A stretch of 64,000 nucleotides of DNA from an uncultured Butyricimonas sp. (GCA_944320555.1 CALUHX010000005.1:1-64000), one strand, 5' to 3'. Positions 43,355 to 52,320 are shown, counted from the first letter of the stretch. Notes: generated from the letters alone by a model not told the origin. Program-made: numbers and translations.

Positions 43355-46300
43355 TTCATTTTAAGTCCGTCGCGTATGATTTTCTTGATGTCGTTCTTTA
43401 TCTCGTCCAGGTGCCGTGCGCTGTCGCCCGTGTTCTCCTCGATGCGGCGGAGGCTGTCCGCCGCCGAGGCCATCTGCTCGCCCACGTCCTCCAGGGTCTC
43501 GTCCATGTTCGCCCAGTGCATCTGTCCGGAGGTGAAAAGCCCCTCCAGCTTGGTGCCCTGCTCCTGGCTCATGGCGTTAAAACTCCCCGCCTTGCCCTCC
43601 TGCGTCGTGGGGGAGGCTCCCGCCTCCCCCAGTGCGTCGCGGAGCCCTTCCCATTCCGCCGCCGCGTCCGCGACGATGTCGTCCCAGTCTTCCCGCAGGC
43701 TTCCCAGCTCCCCGTCCTCCAGCAGGCCGTCCTCCATCGCCGCCGCGAAGTCGTTGTACCACTCCCGGAGACGGGCGTCGTAAGTCTCCGTCATCATGCT
43801 TTCCAGGACGGCTTCCCGCATCGTCTCCCCGAAGACTTCGGCGAAGTCCTCCGTGTCCCCCTCCATGTCCAGCAACGCCTGCCGGAAGTTGTCCCGCAGC
43901 GTGTCGAACGGCGTGCCCGTCACCTTCTCGTTGTAAGCGTCCTGCAGATCCTCCAGCTCCCGGTAGTAGGCGATGTAGTCGTCCATATATTGCCCGGCGT
44001 CCTCATGGCCGCTGGAGGCCAGCGTCTTGATTTTCGTGTACAGATCCGTCGCCTCGTCGGCCACCGCCGCCATCTCCTCGCTGGTGAGCGTCCAGAAGTC
44101 CGAGGCGCTTCCGACGGTCCTCCCGACGATCCGGCTGATCCGCTCCCAGTCGCCCCGGCCCATGGCCGAGTTGATCTCATGATCGCTCGACTTGTCGCCC
44201 CCGATGCCGAGCACGCCGTTGCTGTACGCCGCCCCGGCCCGCCGCATCATCTCCAGGGTGTTCCGCTCCTGCGCCTCAAGGTTGGCCTTCTGCCGCTCGT
44301 ATATGCCCCGGGCGTCGCTCGTCGCCCCCTCGTCCATCTTTTCCGCCAGCCGGTCCAAGGCCCCCTCGAGGTCGGCGTTGCTCTGCGCCAGCCGTTCCAA
44401 ATCCTCCTTCAGTCCGGGGTCGCTCTCCCCGTTCCCGACCCACGAGCTGAAGCCGCCGAAGGTCAGCGCGTCCAGGATGTTCGACACGCCACGGCCGAGG
44501 GATTCCCAGGTCGTCCTCAACAGGTCGCCAGACAACACGTCGTCCAGGATGCCGCCCACGGCGTTCATCACCCCGTCGATGAGCCCGCCAATCAGGTCGC
44601 TCAGCCCGTCCTGCAGCACGTCCAAAATGGAGAGGATGCCGCCGATCAGCGGCGTGCCCTCGAAGCCCTCGGCCAACCGCCCCAGGACTCCTCCTGTTTC
44701 CTTGCCCAGCTGGACCAGGCCGTCGTAAGCGTTCCGGAGTCCCCCGGAGGACAGCTTCTGCAGCCCCGCCGTCACGTTGTCCATGGTGGAGCGAAGCCTT
44801 CCGGCCGTGCGGGACACGCTCCGGCGGCTTTGTTCCGCCGTCTCCTCCGCCGCCCTTGTCGCCGCCGAGGAAGCCTCGGCGTTCGCCCGGGCGGCCTCCA
44901 GCGCCACCCCGCTCGCCTCGACCTCCGCCGCAGTGCCCGACTCCAGGGCCGCCTCGTGGGCGGCCTGGGCTTCCCGCAGCCGGGCGAGGCTTTCCCGTTC
45001 CGCCGCCTCCGACTCCCGCAGGGCTTCCAGGTCGGAGCGCAACCGCTCCGTTTCCTCGCCGAGCCGCCGGAAATTCAACGTCCCCGCGCCGCCCAAGGCG
45101 TCCTCCATCCGGCTGACGGCCTCCACCAGGGCCTTCTGGTCGGAAGGGTCGGCGTTCCGGAATTCCTCCGTCTCCATGTACCGCCTCGCGTCATCCAAGG
45201 CGGGGCGGAGGATTTGTGAGAACATGCCGCCGAACTCCCCGAACACCGTGGGCCAGTCGACACGGGCCTTCAGGGCCTCCGTCTCCACCGCCGCCAGCCG
45301 GGCGTCACGCTCGGACTCCAAGCCTTTCCGCTCCCAATCGTTTTGGGCCTTGGCGATCTTCCCGGCGTATTCCTCGGCGATGGCGAGCTTGCGTTGCTGG
45401 AAGGTGCCGTATTCTGCCAGGTAGTCCCGAAGGGCCTGACGGCCGCTTTCCAGCTCCTCCCGGTAGACCGCCGCCGTCTCCTCCTCCCGTTTCCGCCGGG
45501 CGTTGTCGAGGGCGGAGGTGGCCGCCGAGGCCTGCTCCGGGGTCAGCGTGCCGTTCTGGCTTTCCGCCCACTCCCGGGCCTGCCGCAGCGCGGCCTCCCG
45601 CTCTTCCTGGTACTCCTGGTTTATGAGGGCGAGCTTCTTTTCCTTCCCCTCCGCCATGAGGCCGATTTCCGCCCGGCGGTTCTGCCGCTCCAGTTCCAAA
45701 AGTTCTTCGGCGTTTTTCTCCTTGCGGCGCTTGCGCTCTTCCGCCAGCCGCTCCTCTTCCGCCGCCTCTTTCTCGGCGGCCTGGACGGCCTCCTCAGCCT
45801 TTTTGTTGATGTCCTCCGGAAGGGTGGTGTCCGTGATGTCCGTGCCCCGGACGACGGCCTCCAGCTCCCGGTTCTTGGCCTGCCATTTGTCATGTGCCGC
45901 CAGTATGGCGCGCAAAGCCTTCTCTTCCCCGCTTTGGGGGATGACGTAGTACAGGCCGTCGCTCCTCGGGCGGGCGTTGGCCCGGATGGTCTCCTCTTCC
46001 CGTTGCCGCTCCAGCTCGGCGAGCCTTTTCCGCATGGCCTCGGGGCTGTCCGCCCCGGAGCCGGCCCAAACCTCCCGGTTGGCATCCAGAAGGGAGAGGT
46101 AGGCGTCGTTCAGCGTCCGCTCCTCCTTGGCCAGCTTCACCGCCTCGTCGAAGGAGGCCTTCGCCCGTGCCGCCTTCAAAATGTCGGTGGCCAACGTCCG
46201 GTAGGCCCCCGCCGTCTCCCCGGCGAGGATCTTTTCCCGGGACAAGTTGCCCAGGTAGCCCGGATACGCCTTTTGCAGCCTGTCCACCGCCCGCTCCCGC

Positions 46301-47070
46301 TCCTCGTCCGTCCGGGCCTTGTCCGAGGCCGCCGCCAGCAGAAGGCGCAGGCGAAGCAGTTCCTCCTGGGCGTTCCTCGCCCCCTCCAGCCGGGCGGCGT
46401 TCAGCCGCTTCTGCGCCTCCGCCGCCGCGTCCAGCTGTTTCTCCGCCCGGAACAGGCCGCCCGCCCATTCCGTGATCTCCTTGCCGTACATCACCAGGAG
46501 CATGATGGCCGTCGTCATCGCCGTCTGCCAGGAGAAGAGCGAGGACAGCACCTGCCGCCACACCGGCGTGGCCTTCTGCCCCGCCTTGGTCAGCTCGGCG
46601 TACTCCTTCCGGGCCCGGGCGAGCTCGTCCGTGAAGATGGGCAGGTTGTTGGAGATGGCAAGGAAAAACATCTGCGGACCCATGGCGAGCGAGGGCAGCT
46701 CCCGCGCCATCTGCTGGATGCTCATGTGGAGGCCGTTGAACTGGCGGGCGGCTTGCGGCAGGCCGGGAGGGACCACCGGGGTGGTCTCCCCGGTCTCTCC
46801 CAGCCGCCGCAGTTGCGCCTCCAGCTCGGCGATCTTTGCCCGCAGGGCCTCGGCGGCGGCGATGTTTCCGTCCTGGTCGAGGTCGGGGGTGCCCGCCTTG
46901 CCCAGCATCTCCAGCTGGGCGTTCAGCCCGGCCAGGGCCGCCCGCAGCACGCCCGCCTTGTCCGAGGCGTTGGAGCTCTTGGCCAGCAGGGTGTCCAGCT
47001 TGCGTTGCAGGGCCTCCAGTCCCGCGCTCATGCCGTCCTTCAGCAGTATCTCGATTTCGACAGGTTTCAT
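43351..47070 (-). CDS. Tail tape measure protein
   Basis: 1239 residues, the longest coiled-coil protein in the tail cluster. The N-terminal part (MKPVEIEILLKDGMSAGLEA) opens a helical region. A hydrophobic stretch (AMTTAIMLLVMYGKEITEWA) near residue 185 may span a membrane during DNA ejection, and glycine-rich hydrophobic helices occur near residues 810-860. It sets tail length and implies a long-tailed (sipho-like) virion rather than a contractile Mu-type tail, since no sheath gene is seen. Confidence 0.9.
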   Translation of the reverse strand: MKPVEIEILLKDGMSAGLEALQRKLDTLLAKSSNASDKAGVLRAALAGLNAQLEMLGKAGTPDLDQDGNIAAAEALRAKIAELEAQLRRLGETGETTPVVPPGLPQAARQFNGLHMSIQQMARELPSLAMGPQMFFLAISNNLPIFTDELARARKEYAELTKAGQKATPVWRQVLSSLFSWQTAMTTAIMLLVMYGKEITEWAGGLFRAEKQLDAAAEAQKRLNAARLEGARNAQEELLRLRLLLAAASDKARTDEERERAVDRLQKAYPGYLGNLSREKILAGETAGAYRTLATDILKAARAKASFDEAVKLAKEERTLNDAYLSLLDANREVWAGSGADSPEAMRKRLAELERQREEETIRANARPRSDGLYYVIPQSGEEKALRAILAAHDKWQAKNRELEAVVRGTDITDTTLPEDINKKAEEAVQAAEKEAAEEERLAEERKRRKEKNAEELLELERQNRRAEIGLMAEGKEKKLALINQEYQEEREAALRQAREWAESQNGTLTPEQASAATSALDNARRKREEETAAVYREELESGRQALRDYLAEYGTFQQRKLAIAEEYAGKIAKAQNDWERKGLESERDARLAAVETEALKARVDWPTVFGEFGGMFSQILRPALDDARRYMETEEFRNADPSDQKALVEAVSRMEDALGGAGTLNFRRLGEETERLRSDLEALRESEAAERESLARLREAQAAHEAALESGTAAEVEASGVALEAARANAEASSAATRAAEETAEQSRRSVSRTAGRLRSTMDNVTAGLQKLSSGGLRNAYDGLVQLGKETGGVLGRLAEGFEGTPLIGGILSILDVLQDGLSDLIGGLIDGVMNAVGGILDDVLSGDLLRTTWESLGRGVSNILDALTFGGFSSWVGNGESDPGLKEDLERLAQSNADLEGALDRLAEKMDEGATSDARGIYERQKANLEAQERNTLEMMRRAGAAYSNGVLGIGGDKSSDHEINSAMGRGDWERISRIVGRTVGSASDFWTLTSEEMAAVADEATDLYTKIKTLASSGHEDAGQYMDDYIAYYRELEDLQDAYNEKVTGTPFDTLRDNFRQALLDMEGDTEDFAEVFGETMREAVLESMMTETYDARLREWYNDFAAAMEDGLLEDGELGSLREDWDDIVADAAAEWEGLRDALGEAGASPTTQEGKAGSFNAMSQEQGTKLEGLFTSGQMHWANMDETLEDVGEQMASAADSLRRIEENTGDSARHLDEIKNDIKKIIRDGLKMK

Positions 47071-47080
47071 CGCTTGGTTG

Positions 47081-47392
47081 TCACAGTTTTAAGTTGCTTT
47101 GGAATATTCCCACGATCTCGCCGGCCTCCTCCTCGGCGCTCTTTTCCCCGCCGTCCCGCCGTTTCCTGACGTAACGGGGGGCGTCGGCCAGCATCAGTAT
47201 CAGCGTCTGGTAGTTCACGCCTTCCAGGATGTAATCCTTGCTCCATCCCGTGGCGGCTGCCACCTGCCAGACGAATCCGAAGGGGCTATGGGAGGGCTCC
47301 CACGCCCTCGTTAACTCCCCCTCTTTCCTTGGCTCGTCCTCGGCCGCATCGGGTTCGTCCGCTCCGCCGAGGCGATAATACTCGTAAAAGCC
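47081..47392 (-). CDS. Tail assembly chaperone, downstream (T-like) frame made by -1 frameshift
   Basis: In the -1 frame the sequence GFYEYYRLGGADEPDAAEDE... SPFGFVWQVAAATGWSKDYI ... YQTLILMLADAPRY continues to 47081 without a good start codon of its own. Candidate slip points are GGCTTTT at about 47386-47392 and AGGAAAG at about 47322-47328 (close to lambda GGGAAAG). The gpG/gpGT-type arrangement is known in lambda and Mu (gp41/gp42). Exact slip site not proven. Confidence 0.6.
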   Translation of the reverse strand, partial: GFYEYYRLGGADEPDAAEDEPRKEGELTRAWEPSHSPFGFVWQVAAATGWSKDYILEGVNYQTLILMLADAPRYVRKRRDGGEKSAEEEAGEIVGIFQSNLKL

Positions 47393-47811
47393 CGGGTGCC
47401 CGACAGGCGGGCGAACTGCCGGGCGGCGGCCAGGAGGTACCGCCGCTCCATCCGCTCCCGCACCCACCACGCCGTCAACCCCAGCAGCAGCCTCCGCCGG
47501 AGCGGGCCCCGCAGCAGCGTCACCGCCACCATCCGGCTCAGCGTCTTCCCGTGACGGGCGAGGAACTCCATCTCCTCCTCCTTGGTGAATTTTTTCATCT
47601 TCTCCGGGGTGAGGCCCAGCTTGAGGTACTCCCGGGCGAAGGCGGCGTGGGTGCCCAGCGTCGGGCGGCGCATCGTCACCCGCCATTGGACCGGCTTTTT
47701 CCGGAAAGGAAGGCGGAAGGATTTCAATGGCACGCTCACCCCGATGTCAAGCAGGGCCTCCGCCCCCTCCAGCTCGATCCGCCGTCTCGTTTTCTCGTCC
47801 ATCGCTTTCAA
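47311..47811 (-). CDS. Tail assembly chaperone, upstream (G-like) frame
   Basis: 166 residues, MKAMDEKTRRRIELEGAEAL. It lies between the tail tube and tape measure, the classical position of tail chaperones. The downstream frame at 47081-47392 continues the protein after a -1 shift. In the overlap, natural codon use (GAG, GGC, CTC) switches to the second frame near 47386-47392. Confidence 0.7.
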   Translation of the reverse strand: MKAMDEKTRRRIELEGAEALLDIGVSVPLKSFRLPFRKKPVQWRVTMRRPTLGTHAAFAREYLKLGLTPEKMKKFTKEEEMEFLARHGKTLSRMVAVTLLRGPLRRRLLLGLTAWWVRERMERRYLLAAARQFARLSGTRAFTSIIASAERTNPMRPRTSQGKRGS

Positions 47812-47824
47812 TCGCTTTCACGGG

Positions 47825-48337
47825 TTACGCGCCAAGGTCCTCCTCCTCGTCCGGGATGTCGTTGATCTCGTAAGGCGCGGCGTCCGCGGTTTCCGGCTTG
47901 TTCACTTTCAGCTGGCACTCTATTTTCGACACCTCCGTCAGCGTCAGCTTTCCGCCCAGGTTCGACAGGACGGTGCCGTTCGGGATGCTCATCCGCTGCC
48001 CGCTCACGAAATCGATCTCCCAAGGCCCCCGCAGCTCGATCAGCGAGGTCGGAGCCTTCCAGCCCGTGTAGCTGCCGGCGCTGCCCACCAGCGTGCCGCC
48101 CAGCATGGCTTGGATATTTTCATAATTCATTTGTATCATGTTGAAGGTCGGGGAGATCTGCCCGTTCTTCTGCAGCAGGGTCAGCACCGGGGCCTCAGGA
48201 ACCTGCTCCGCCTCGATGTCCGTGCTCTCGGGCTTCGTGCCGCCCCAGTCCCAGGAGCCCTTCTCGATGTAACCCACCACTTTGCTGTTGAACTTGACGG
48301 CCGCTATGCCGTAAATGAAGTTTTTGTTCTTTGCCAT
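47825..48337 (-). CDS. Major tail tube protein
   Basis: 170 residues, MAKNKNFIYGIAAVKFNSKV. Motifs VVGYIEKGSWDWGGTKPE and NGTVLSNLGGKLTLTEVSKI have the look of the phage lambda gpV/Mu-like tube fold. Directly upstream of the chaperone pair. Confidence 0.7.
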   Translation of the reverse strand: MAKNKNFIYGIAAVKFNSKVVGYIEKGSWDWGGTKPESTDIEAEQVPEAPVLTLLQKNGQISPTFNMIQMNYENIQAMLGGTLVGSAGSYTGWKAPTSLIELRGPWEIDFVSGQRMSIPNGTVLSNLGGKLTLTEVSKIECQLKVNKPETADAAPYEINDIPDEEEDLGA

Positions 48338-48350
48338 TTCTCGATTGTTT

Positions 48351-48968
48351 TTAGGTTGATGAATGTTTTCGTCTCAGTTTGATGTAAGCCAGGACTCCCG
48401 CCGCCAGGAGGACGCCCGAGGCGAGCCCTGCGGAGAATGTCCCAAGCGGGTTGCCCCGTCTCTTCCGCTCCTCCAGGAGCTCCTCCCGCAGGAGGTCCCG
48501 CTGTTCCCGGTAATGGGCCGAGCGGCTCTCGTGCAGGGCGCACATTTGCCGCAGGCTGTCGCAATCCGCCCGCGCCACGATCTTATCGCCCTCCCGCCGC
48601 AGCGTCACGGAGGCCCTCCCGTTGTCGGCCCGCACCTCCGCCCGCTCCGGAAGCCGCCACAGGCTGTCCGCCGGGAACTCCACCGTCGCCGACGAGGCCG
48701 GGACCGCCGCCGTCCAAAACAGCCGGGTCTCGGTTGCGCCGCTGTCCGCGGCGCTTAGGCTCCACGCCTGTCGTTCCGTCTCCGCCATCCTTCGGGAGCT
48801 CCCGCACCCCAGCAAGCACAGGGCAATCGTCGCTGCGGCGGCAAGTCTTGGCGGCCTCCACCGCCTTCCGAAGAAGCGCCACCTCCCGCTTCGTCGACCG
48901 CAAGTCCTTGCGGGTGGCATCCAGTTCTTTTCTCGTCTCATCCAGTTCTTTCCGTAAGGGTTCGACAA
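48351..48968 (-). CDS. Spanin-like lipoprotein with C-terminal membrane helix (u-spanin architecture)
   Basis: Up to 205 residues. A lipobox IALCLLGCGSS near residue 55 gives an outer-membrane lipoprotein. The C-terminus has one membrane helix (FSAGLASGVLLAAGVLAYI) followed by positive residues KLRRK, placing it in the inner membrane. Lipobox plus C-terminal helix is the layout of unimolecular spanins such as T1 gp11. Its 5' part overlaps the coiled-coil gene 48583-49152 in another frame, as Rz/Rz1 pairs do. The true start is uncertain because the region before the lipobox is long and basic. Confidence 0.6.
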   Translation of the reverse strand: MSNPYGKNWMRREKNWMPPARTCGRRSGRWRFFGRRWRPPRLAAAATIALCLLGCGSSRRMAETERQAWSLSAADSGATETRLFWTAAVPASSATVEFPADSLWRLPERAEVRADNGRASVTLRREGDKIVARADCDSLRQMCALHESRSAHYREQRDLLREELLEERKRRGNPLGTFSAGLASGVLLAAGVLAYIKLRRKHSST

Positions 48969-49152
48969 TGTTCTCTATCAATATGCGGGTGGCGTGCTCG
49001 GCGTTGTCGATGCGCACCGTCTCCGCCTCCGCCCGCGCCTTCTCCGCGTCGGCGTTGGCCTCCCGCACGGTGGACCGCAGGGTCGCCAGCCTCACCAGGC
49101 TCGCCAGGAGCGAGCCCCCGAGCACGATGTTCATCACGTCGCCGAGTTCCAT
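48583..49152 (-). CDS. Membrane-anchored coiled-coil protein of the lysis cassette (i-spanin-like)
   Basis: 189 residues, MELGDVMNIVLGGSLLASLV. A short N-terminal hydrophobic anchor is followed by about 100 residues of coiled coil (EPLRKELDETRKELDATRKD) and a CRRSDDCPVL motif. The last 60 residues are Gly/Arg-rich and overlap the lipoprotein gene, so they are constrained by the other frame. By order (amidase, holin, this, lipoprotein) it belongs to host lysis; i-spanin role inferred. Confidence 0.6.
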   Translation of the reverse strand: MELGDVMNIVLGGSLLASLVRLATLRSTVREANADAEKARAEAETVRIDNAEHATRILIENIVEPLRKELDETRKELDATRKDLRSTKREVALLRKAVEAAKTCRRSDDCPVLAGVRELPKDGGDGTTGVEPKRRGQRRNRDPAVLDGGGPGLVGDGGVPGGQPVAASGAGGGAGRQREGLRDAAAGGR

Positions 49153-49164
49153 CCCGCCCGTGTT

Positions 49165-49554
49165 TTAGGATTTGGCCTCCGCCTTCTTGGCGAAAAGCCC
49201 GATTATCCACTGGACAAGTCCCGTGTCGGCGATGCCGTTGGCCACGAGGGAGGAGCCCAGCCCGTAAAGCAGGGCCACCCACCACGCCGCGTCCGCCACG
49301 AATCCGGCGTCCAGCCACCACAGCAGCATGGCGGCGGCGACACCCACGCACCAGCTCACAAGCTGGGTGGCCAGGCCCTCCATTTTCGGGAACAGCCTTT
49401 TCAGCCCTTCCGTCAGCAACACCACGCACCCGGCGAACCCCGCAAAGGTGGCGATCATGCCGTCGTAGTCCGGTGTCTCCGTCCCTCCCGTCTGGGCGGA
49501 CACCGCCGACACCGCTCCCAGCGTCAGCGCGAAAATCAAAATCAGTTTTCTCAT
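49165..49554 (-). CDS. Holin-like membrane protein
   Basis: 129 residues. A cleavable-looking signal MRKLILIFALTLGAVSAVSA is followed by three hydrophobic helices (FAGFAGCVVLLTEGL, LVSWCVGVAAAMLLWWL, WWVALLYGLGSSLVANGIA) and a charged tail. Located between amidase and spanin-like genes, fitting a holin. Confidence 0.65.
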   Translation of the reverse strand: MRKLILIFALTLGAVSAVSAQTGGTETPDYDGMIATFAGFAGCVVLLTEGLKRLFPKMEGLATQLVSWCVGVAAAMLLWWLDAGFVADAAWWVALLYGLGSSLVANGIADTGLVQWIIGLFAKKAEAKS

Positions 49555-49566
49555 TTTCTTTCTTGT

Positions 49567-50031
49567 TTATTGGTTTATGCCTATTCCTTTCAGCCAAGCC
49601 TGCACGTCGAACGAGGGGCAGGCTTTCGCCGCCAGCTCGTTGTGCCCGACAATCCGGACTTCCGGAAATCGCCGGTGGAAGTCCCCCGCGTAGGCCTCCA
49701 GCGCCGCCAACTGCTCCGGGGTGCGGGTGTCCTTGGGAGTCTTCCCGTCGGCGGCGCAACCGCCGACGTACACGACGTGCCGGGAGATGTCGTTGTACCC
49801 TTTTGCTCCGTTGGTAATCTCCCAAGGATCCACCTCCGCGTCCTCGTTGTTGTCCACCAGCCGCTCCACCTTGCCATCCAAGTGGATCATATCGGTGTAG
49901 CCGACTTGTTTCCACCCCCGGCCGCCCTCGGATACCGGCGAGGTGTGCCACCGGCGGAGATCCGCCGACGACACTTCCCGCCCCTCGGGCGTGGCCGTAC
50001 AGTGAATGACCAAATACTTCAGCTTGCCCAT
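49567..50031 (-). CDS. N-acetylmuramoyl-L-alanine amidase (endolysin)
   Basis: 154 residues of the Amidase_2 type. VIHCTATPEGR carries the first zinc His, HVVYVGG the substrate groove, and GHNELAAKACPSFDV the second ligand region and the Cys/Asp ligand. No signal peptide, so export would depend on the holin. Starts four bases after the capsid stop. Confidence 0.9.
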   Translation of the reverse strand: MGKLKYLVIHCTATPEGREVSSADLRRWHTSPVSEGGRGWKQVGYTDMIHLDGKVERLVDNNEDAEVDPWEITNGAKGYNDISRHVVYVGGCAADGKTPKDTRTPEQLAALEAYAGDFHRRFPEVRIVGHNELAAKACPSFDVQAWLKGIGINQ

Positions 50032-50034
50032 GGT

Positions 50035-51360
50035 TTACTCTCCTTGTTTCTCCTGAGTTATGGTCACCGTGGCCGTCTTGCTGTTATTGGATTGCAAGGT
50101 CAGGACCAGCGAGCCGCTTTTTTGCGCCCCGGTGTCGTTGGCCTCCGCAGAGATTGTCACCGTGTTCCCGTCCTTCGAGACCTCGAATCCGTCAGGGGCC
50201 GGACCCGCCGTGTACGCCCCGCTCGCCGTCACCGTCACCTCCTGGCTGCCTCCTTCCGGCTGGATGGTCACCGTGGTCGGATCCGCCGAGATGCTGCCTT
50301 CCGACGACGCCTGGTAACCGCTGCGGATGGCCGCACCAGCGTCCGCTTTTTTGAACATGCAGATGAAGTAGTGGCGGAAGTTTATCTTGTTCCGCTGGTA
50401 CTCCGGGTCGGTCGCCGCCTCGCTGTAATACATCTTGGTCGATCCGGTGGCCTTGAACACGCGGGGCGTGTAGAAGGCGAACGAGCAGGGGAACTCTCCG
50501 GCCTCGGCGGCGGCGTCCACCGCTTTTTTCTTGCCGGCAGTGGTGTAAAGCGGCGTGTTGCCGTACTCGTAGATGTCAAAACCGTACAGGCGGCCTATCC
50601 GTCCTTCCGTCTGGTTCAGGTTGTACTGCTCCTTGAACTTCTGATCGGCCATCAGCAGGTCGTTCACGTGGTCGCTGCACAGCACCAGGCGACGCTTGTC
50701 GGCGGGCACCCGCGCCTTGTCGAGAGCGGCTTTCAGGCGCACGATGTCTCCGGGAGTGAGGCGAAGGCGTCCCGTGTCGGGGTCCCGCTCGCCCGTCGTC
50801 ACCAGAACGGGGGCCTTCTCGGTGTTCTCGTTGGGGCACAACGCGTGCGCCGCCTTGGCGAACTTCGCGTCGTTGATGGCGTTGGAGTGGCTCTCCTTCA
50901 CCCTCGACATCTTGTCGTAGCTGATGGCGTACAGCTCGTCGTCCGTGATGGGTGTCACCTTGGTCTGGAATTTGTCCAGCTGGATGGCGATGTCCTTGTC
51001 GTCCAACGCCTGCAACGGGATGGGGTAGGTCGTGTTGTTGATCAGCACGTCCGGGTCCACGCCCACCTCCACGAGGTGGATGATGTCGTTGTTCACCAGG
51101 GAGGAGCTGTCCGGAATGCCGTCGAGCCACGTCCCGGCCAATAGGCCCCGCAACGCCTTCACCAGTTCGCCCGTCCAGATTTCCTTGTACACCCCGGCGC
51201 GCAAGGCTCCAGCCGGGGCCGCGGCTCCAAGAACCGCCGCCAGTAGGTTCATCCCCACGGATCCGGCCACTGCCGGAAGGCCAGCCACCGAGGCCAGCAC
51301 GCCGCCCGCCAAGGTGTTGAAAAGCACGGCGGTCAACGCCGTCAAAATGATTTTGTTCAT
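50035..51360 (-). CDS. Major capsid protein with C-terminal BACON-like Ig domain
   Basis: 441 residues. The main part (VKALRGLLAGTWLDGIPDSS ... LVLCSDHVNDLLMADQKFKE ... INFRHYFICMFKKADAGAAI) has HK97-type capsid character and follows the protease/scaffold gene. The first 50 residues are hydrophobic and may be processed. The last 85 residues (ISADPTTVTIQPEGGSQEVT ... TVTITQEKQ) match the BACON domain pattern, a Bacteroidetes carbohydrate- or mucin-associated Ig-like fold. It would decorate the capsid surface. Confidence 0.75.
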   Translation of the reverse strand: MNKIILTALTAVLFNTLAGGVLASVAGLPAVAGSVGMNLLAAVLGAAAPAGALRAGVYKEIWTGELVKALRGLLAGTWLDGIPDSSSLVNNDIIHLVEVGVDPDVLINNTTYPIPLQALDDKDIAIQLDKFQTKVTPITDDELYAISYDKMSRVKESHSNAINDAKFAKAAHALCPNENTEKAPVLVTTGERDPDTGRLRLTPGDIVRLKAALDKARVPADKRRLVLCSDHVNDLLMADQKFKEQYNLNQTEGRIGRLYGFDIYEYGNTPLYTTAGKKKAVDAAAEAGEFPCSFAFYTPRVFKATGSTKMYYSEAATDPEYQRNKINFRHYFICMFKKADAGAAIRSGYQASSEGSISADPTTVTIQPEGGSQEVTVTASGAYTAGPAPDGFEVSKDGNTVTISAEANDTGAQKSGSLVLTLQSNNSKTATVTITQEKQGE

Positions 51361-51384
51361 GTCCTTTTGTTTTTATGGTTTCAC

Positions 51385-51834
51385 TTAAAATTCGCATTCC
51401 ATGCCGTACTCCGCCTTGTACAGGCGCTTGTACTCGTCAGGCTGTTTCTCGCGCATTTCTTCCAGTTTCTCGGAGGGAACCTCGCCCAGTTTCTTGTACG
51501 TGGCCGTGGTCGCGGGCTGCGCGCCCCCGTGTCCGACAATCTCGCCCAGCTTCACCCGGGGCGACATGGCGGCGAAGGTGTTTTCCAATTCCTCCGCCCC
51601 GATCTTTTTGCCGAGGTCGATGAATTGTTGTCTTTTGTCCTCGCCGACGCGTTTCTCGGCGATGGCCTTTTCCACCGCCGCCGTGACGCGGCCGAGCTGT
51701 AAGGTCTCGTTTTCCTTGCGGAGGGTCTCCGCTTCTTCCTTGGCGGCTTTCAGTTCCGCGATTCTCGCGGCGATGGCCGCCTCGTCCGCCGTTTCCGGCA
51801 GGCCCAGTTGAAGGGCCAAGGTTTTTTGTTCCAT
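51385..51834 (-). CDS. Possible nested scaffold protein from an internal start
   Basis: ATG at 51834 opens MEQKTLALQLGLPETADEAA, exactly where the protease domain and linker end. The region before it is A-rich (CAAAACCAAAAGAA), as at Bacteroidetes start sites. Mu makes its scaffold gpZ from such an internal start of the protease gene; here it is inferred. Confidence 0.4.
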   Translation of the reverse strand: MEQKTLALQLGLPETADEAAIAARIAELKAAKEEAETLRKENETLQLGRVTAAVEKAIAEKRVGEDKRQQFIDLGKKIGAEELENTFAAMSPRVKLGEIVGHGGAQPATTATYKKLGEVPSEKLEEMREKQPDEYKRLYKAEYGMECEF

Positions 51835-52320
51835 TTCTTTTGGTTTTGTTGTTTTGTTGTTTAACAGCGGCAGGAGGCACTCGCCATCCCTGCCCAATTC
51901 CACTCTCGTTCCGTCCTTGCACAGGACGATGGCGTCGTCGTTGGCGCCGATGTCCACCAGCGACACCTCGAACAGCTTGCTCTTCGTCACCGTCGGGCGG
52001 GTCTGGCCCTGCGCCAGGTGCTCCGGCGCGTCGCTCAGCTCCACGATGTCGATGCCCGCGCTCGCCATCCGCAGGCTGCCGAACTCGTACTGCTTTTTGC
52101 ACCGGCGGCTCAGTTCCGTGGCCTCGTCGAACACCGGCTCCCCCGTCACCTCCCCGTTCTCCTTTCGCAAATCTTTCACGTATCCGATCACGTTCCCCCG
52201 CTCGTGCATGTAGAGCAGTACCGGGTTCCGCCCGTATTGCTCCACGTCCATCCCCGCCGTCAGCACCCGGGTGCCGTAGCTGTTCACTCTGTCGTTGGTT
52301 ATTCTTATCCGTTTGCCCAT
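51385..52320 (-). CDS. Prohead protease fused to scaffold (Mu gpI-like)
   Basis: 311 residues. The N-terminal 150 residues (MGKRIRITNDRVNSYGTRVL ... YEFGSLRMASAGIDIVELSD ... KLFEVSLVDIGAND) form a U35/U9-type capsid protease domain. A linker rich in Asn/Lys follows, then a coiled-coil scaffold half (AELKAAKEEAETLRKENETL). Divergent from the terminase genes. Confidence 0.75.
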   Translation of the reverse strand: MGKRIRITNDRVNSYGTRVLTAGMDVEQYGRNPVLLYMHERGNVIGYVKDLRKENGEVTGEPVFDEATELSRRCKKQYEFGSLRMASAGIDIVELSDAPEHLAQGQTRPTVTKSKLFEVSLVDIGANDDAIVLCKDGTRVELGRDGECLLPLLNNKTTKPKEMEQKTLALQLGLPETADEAAIAARIAELKAAKEEAETLRKENETLQLGRVTAAVEKAIAEKRVGEDKRQQFIDLGKKIGAEELENTFAAMSPRVKLGEIVGHGGAQPATTATYKKLGEVPSEKLEEMREKQPDEYKRLYKAEYGMECEF

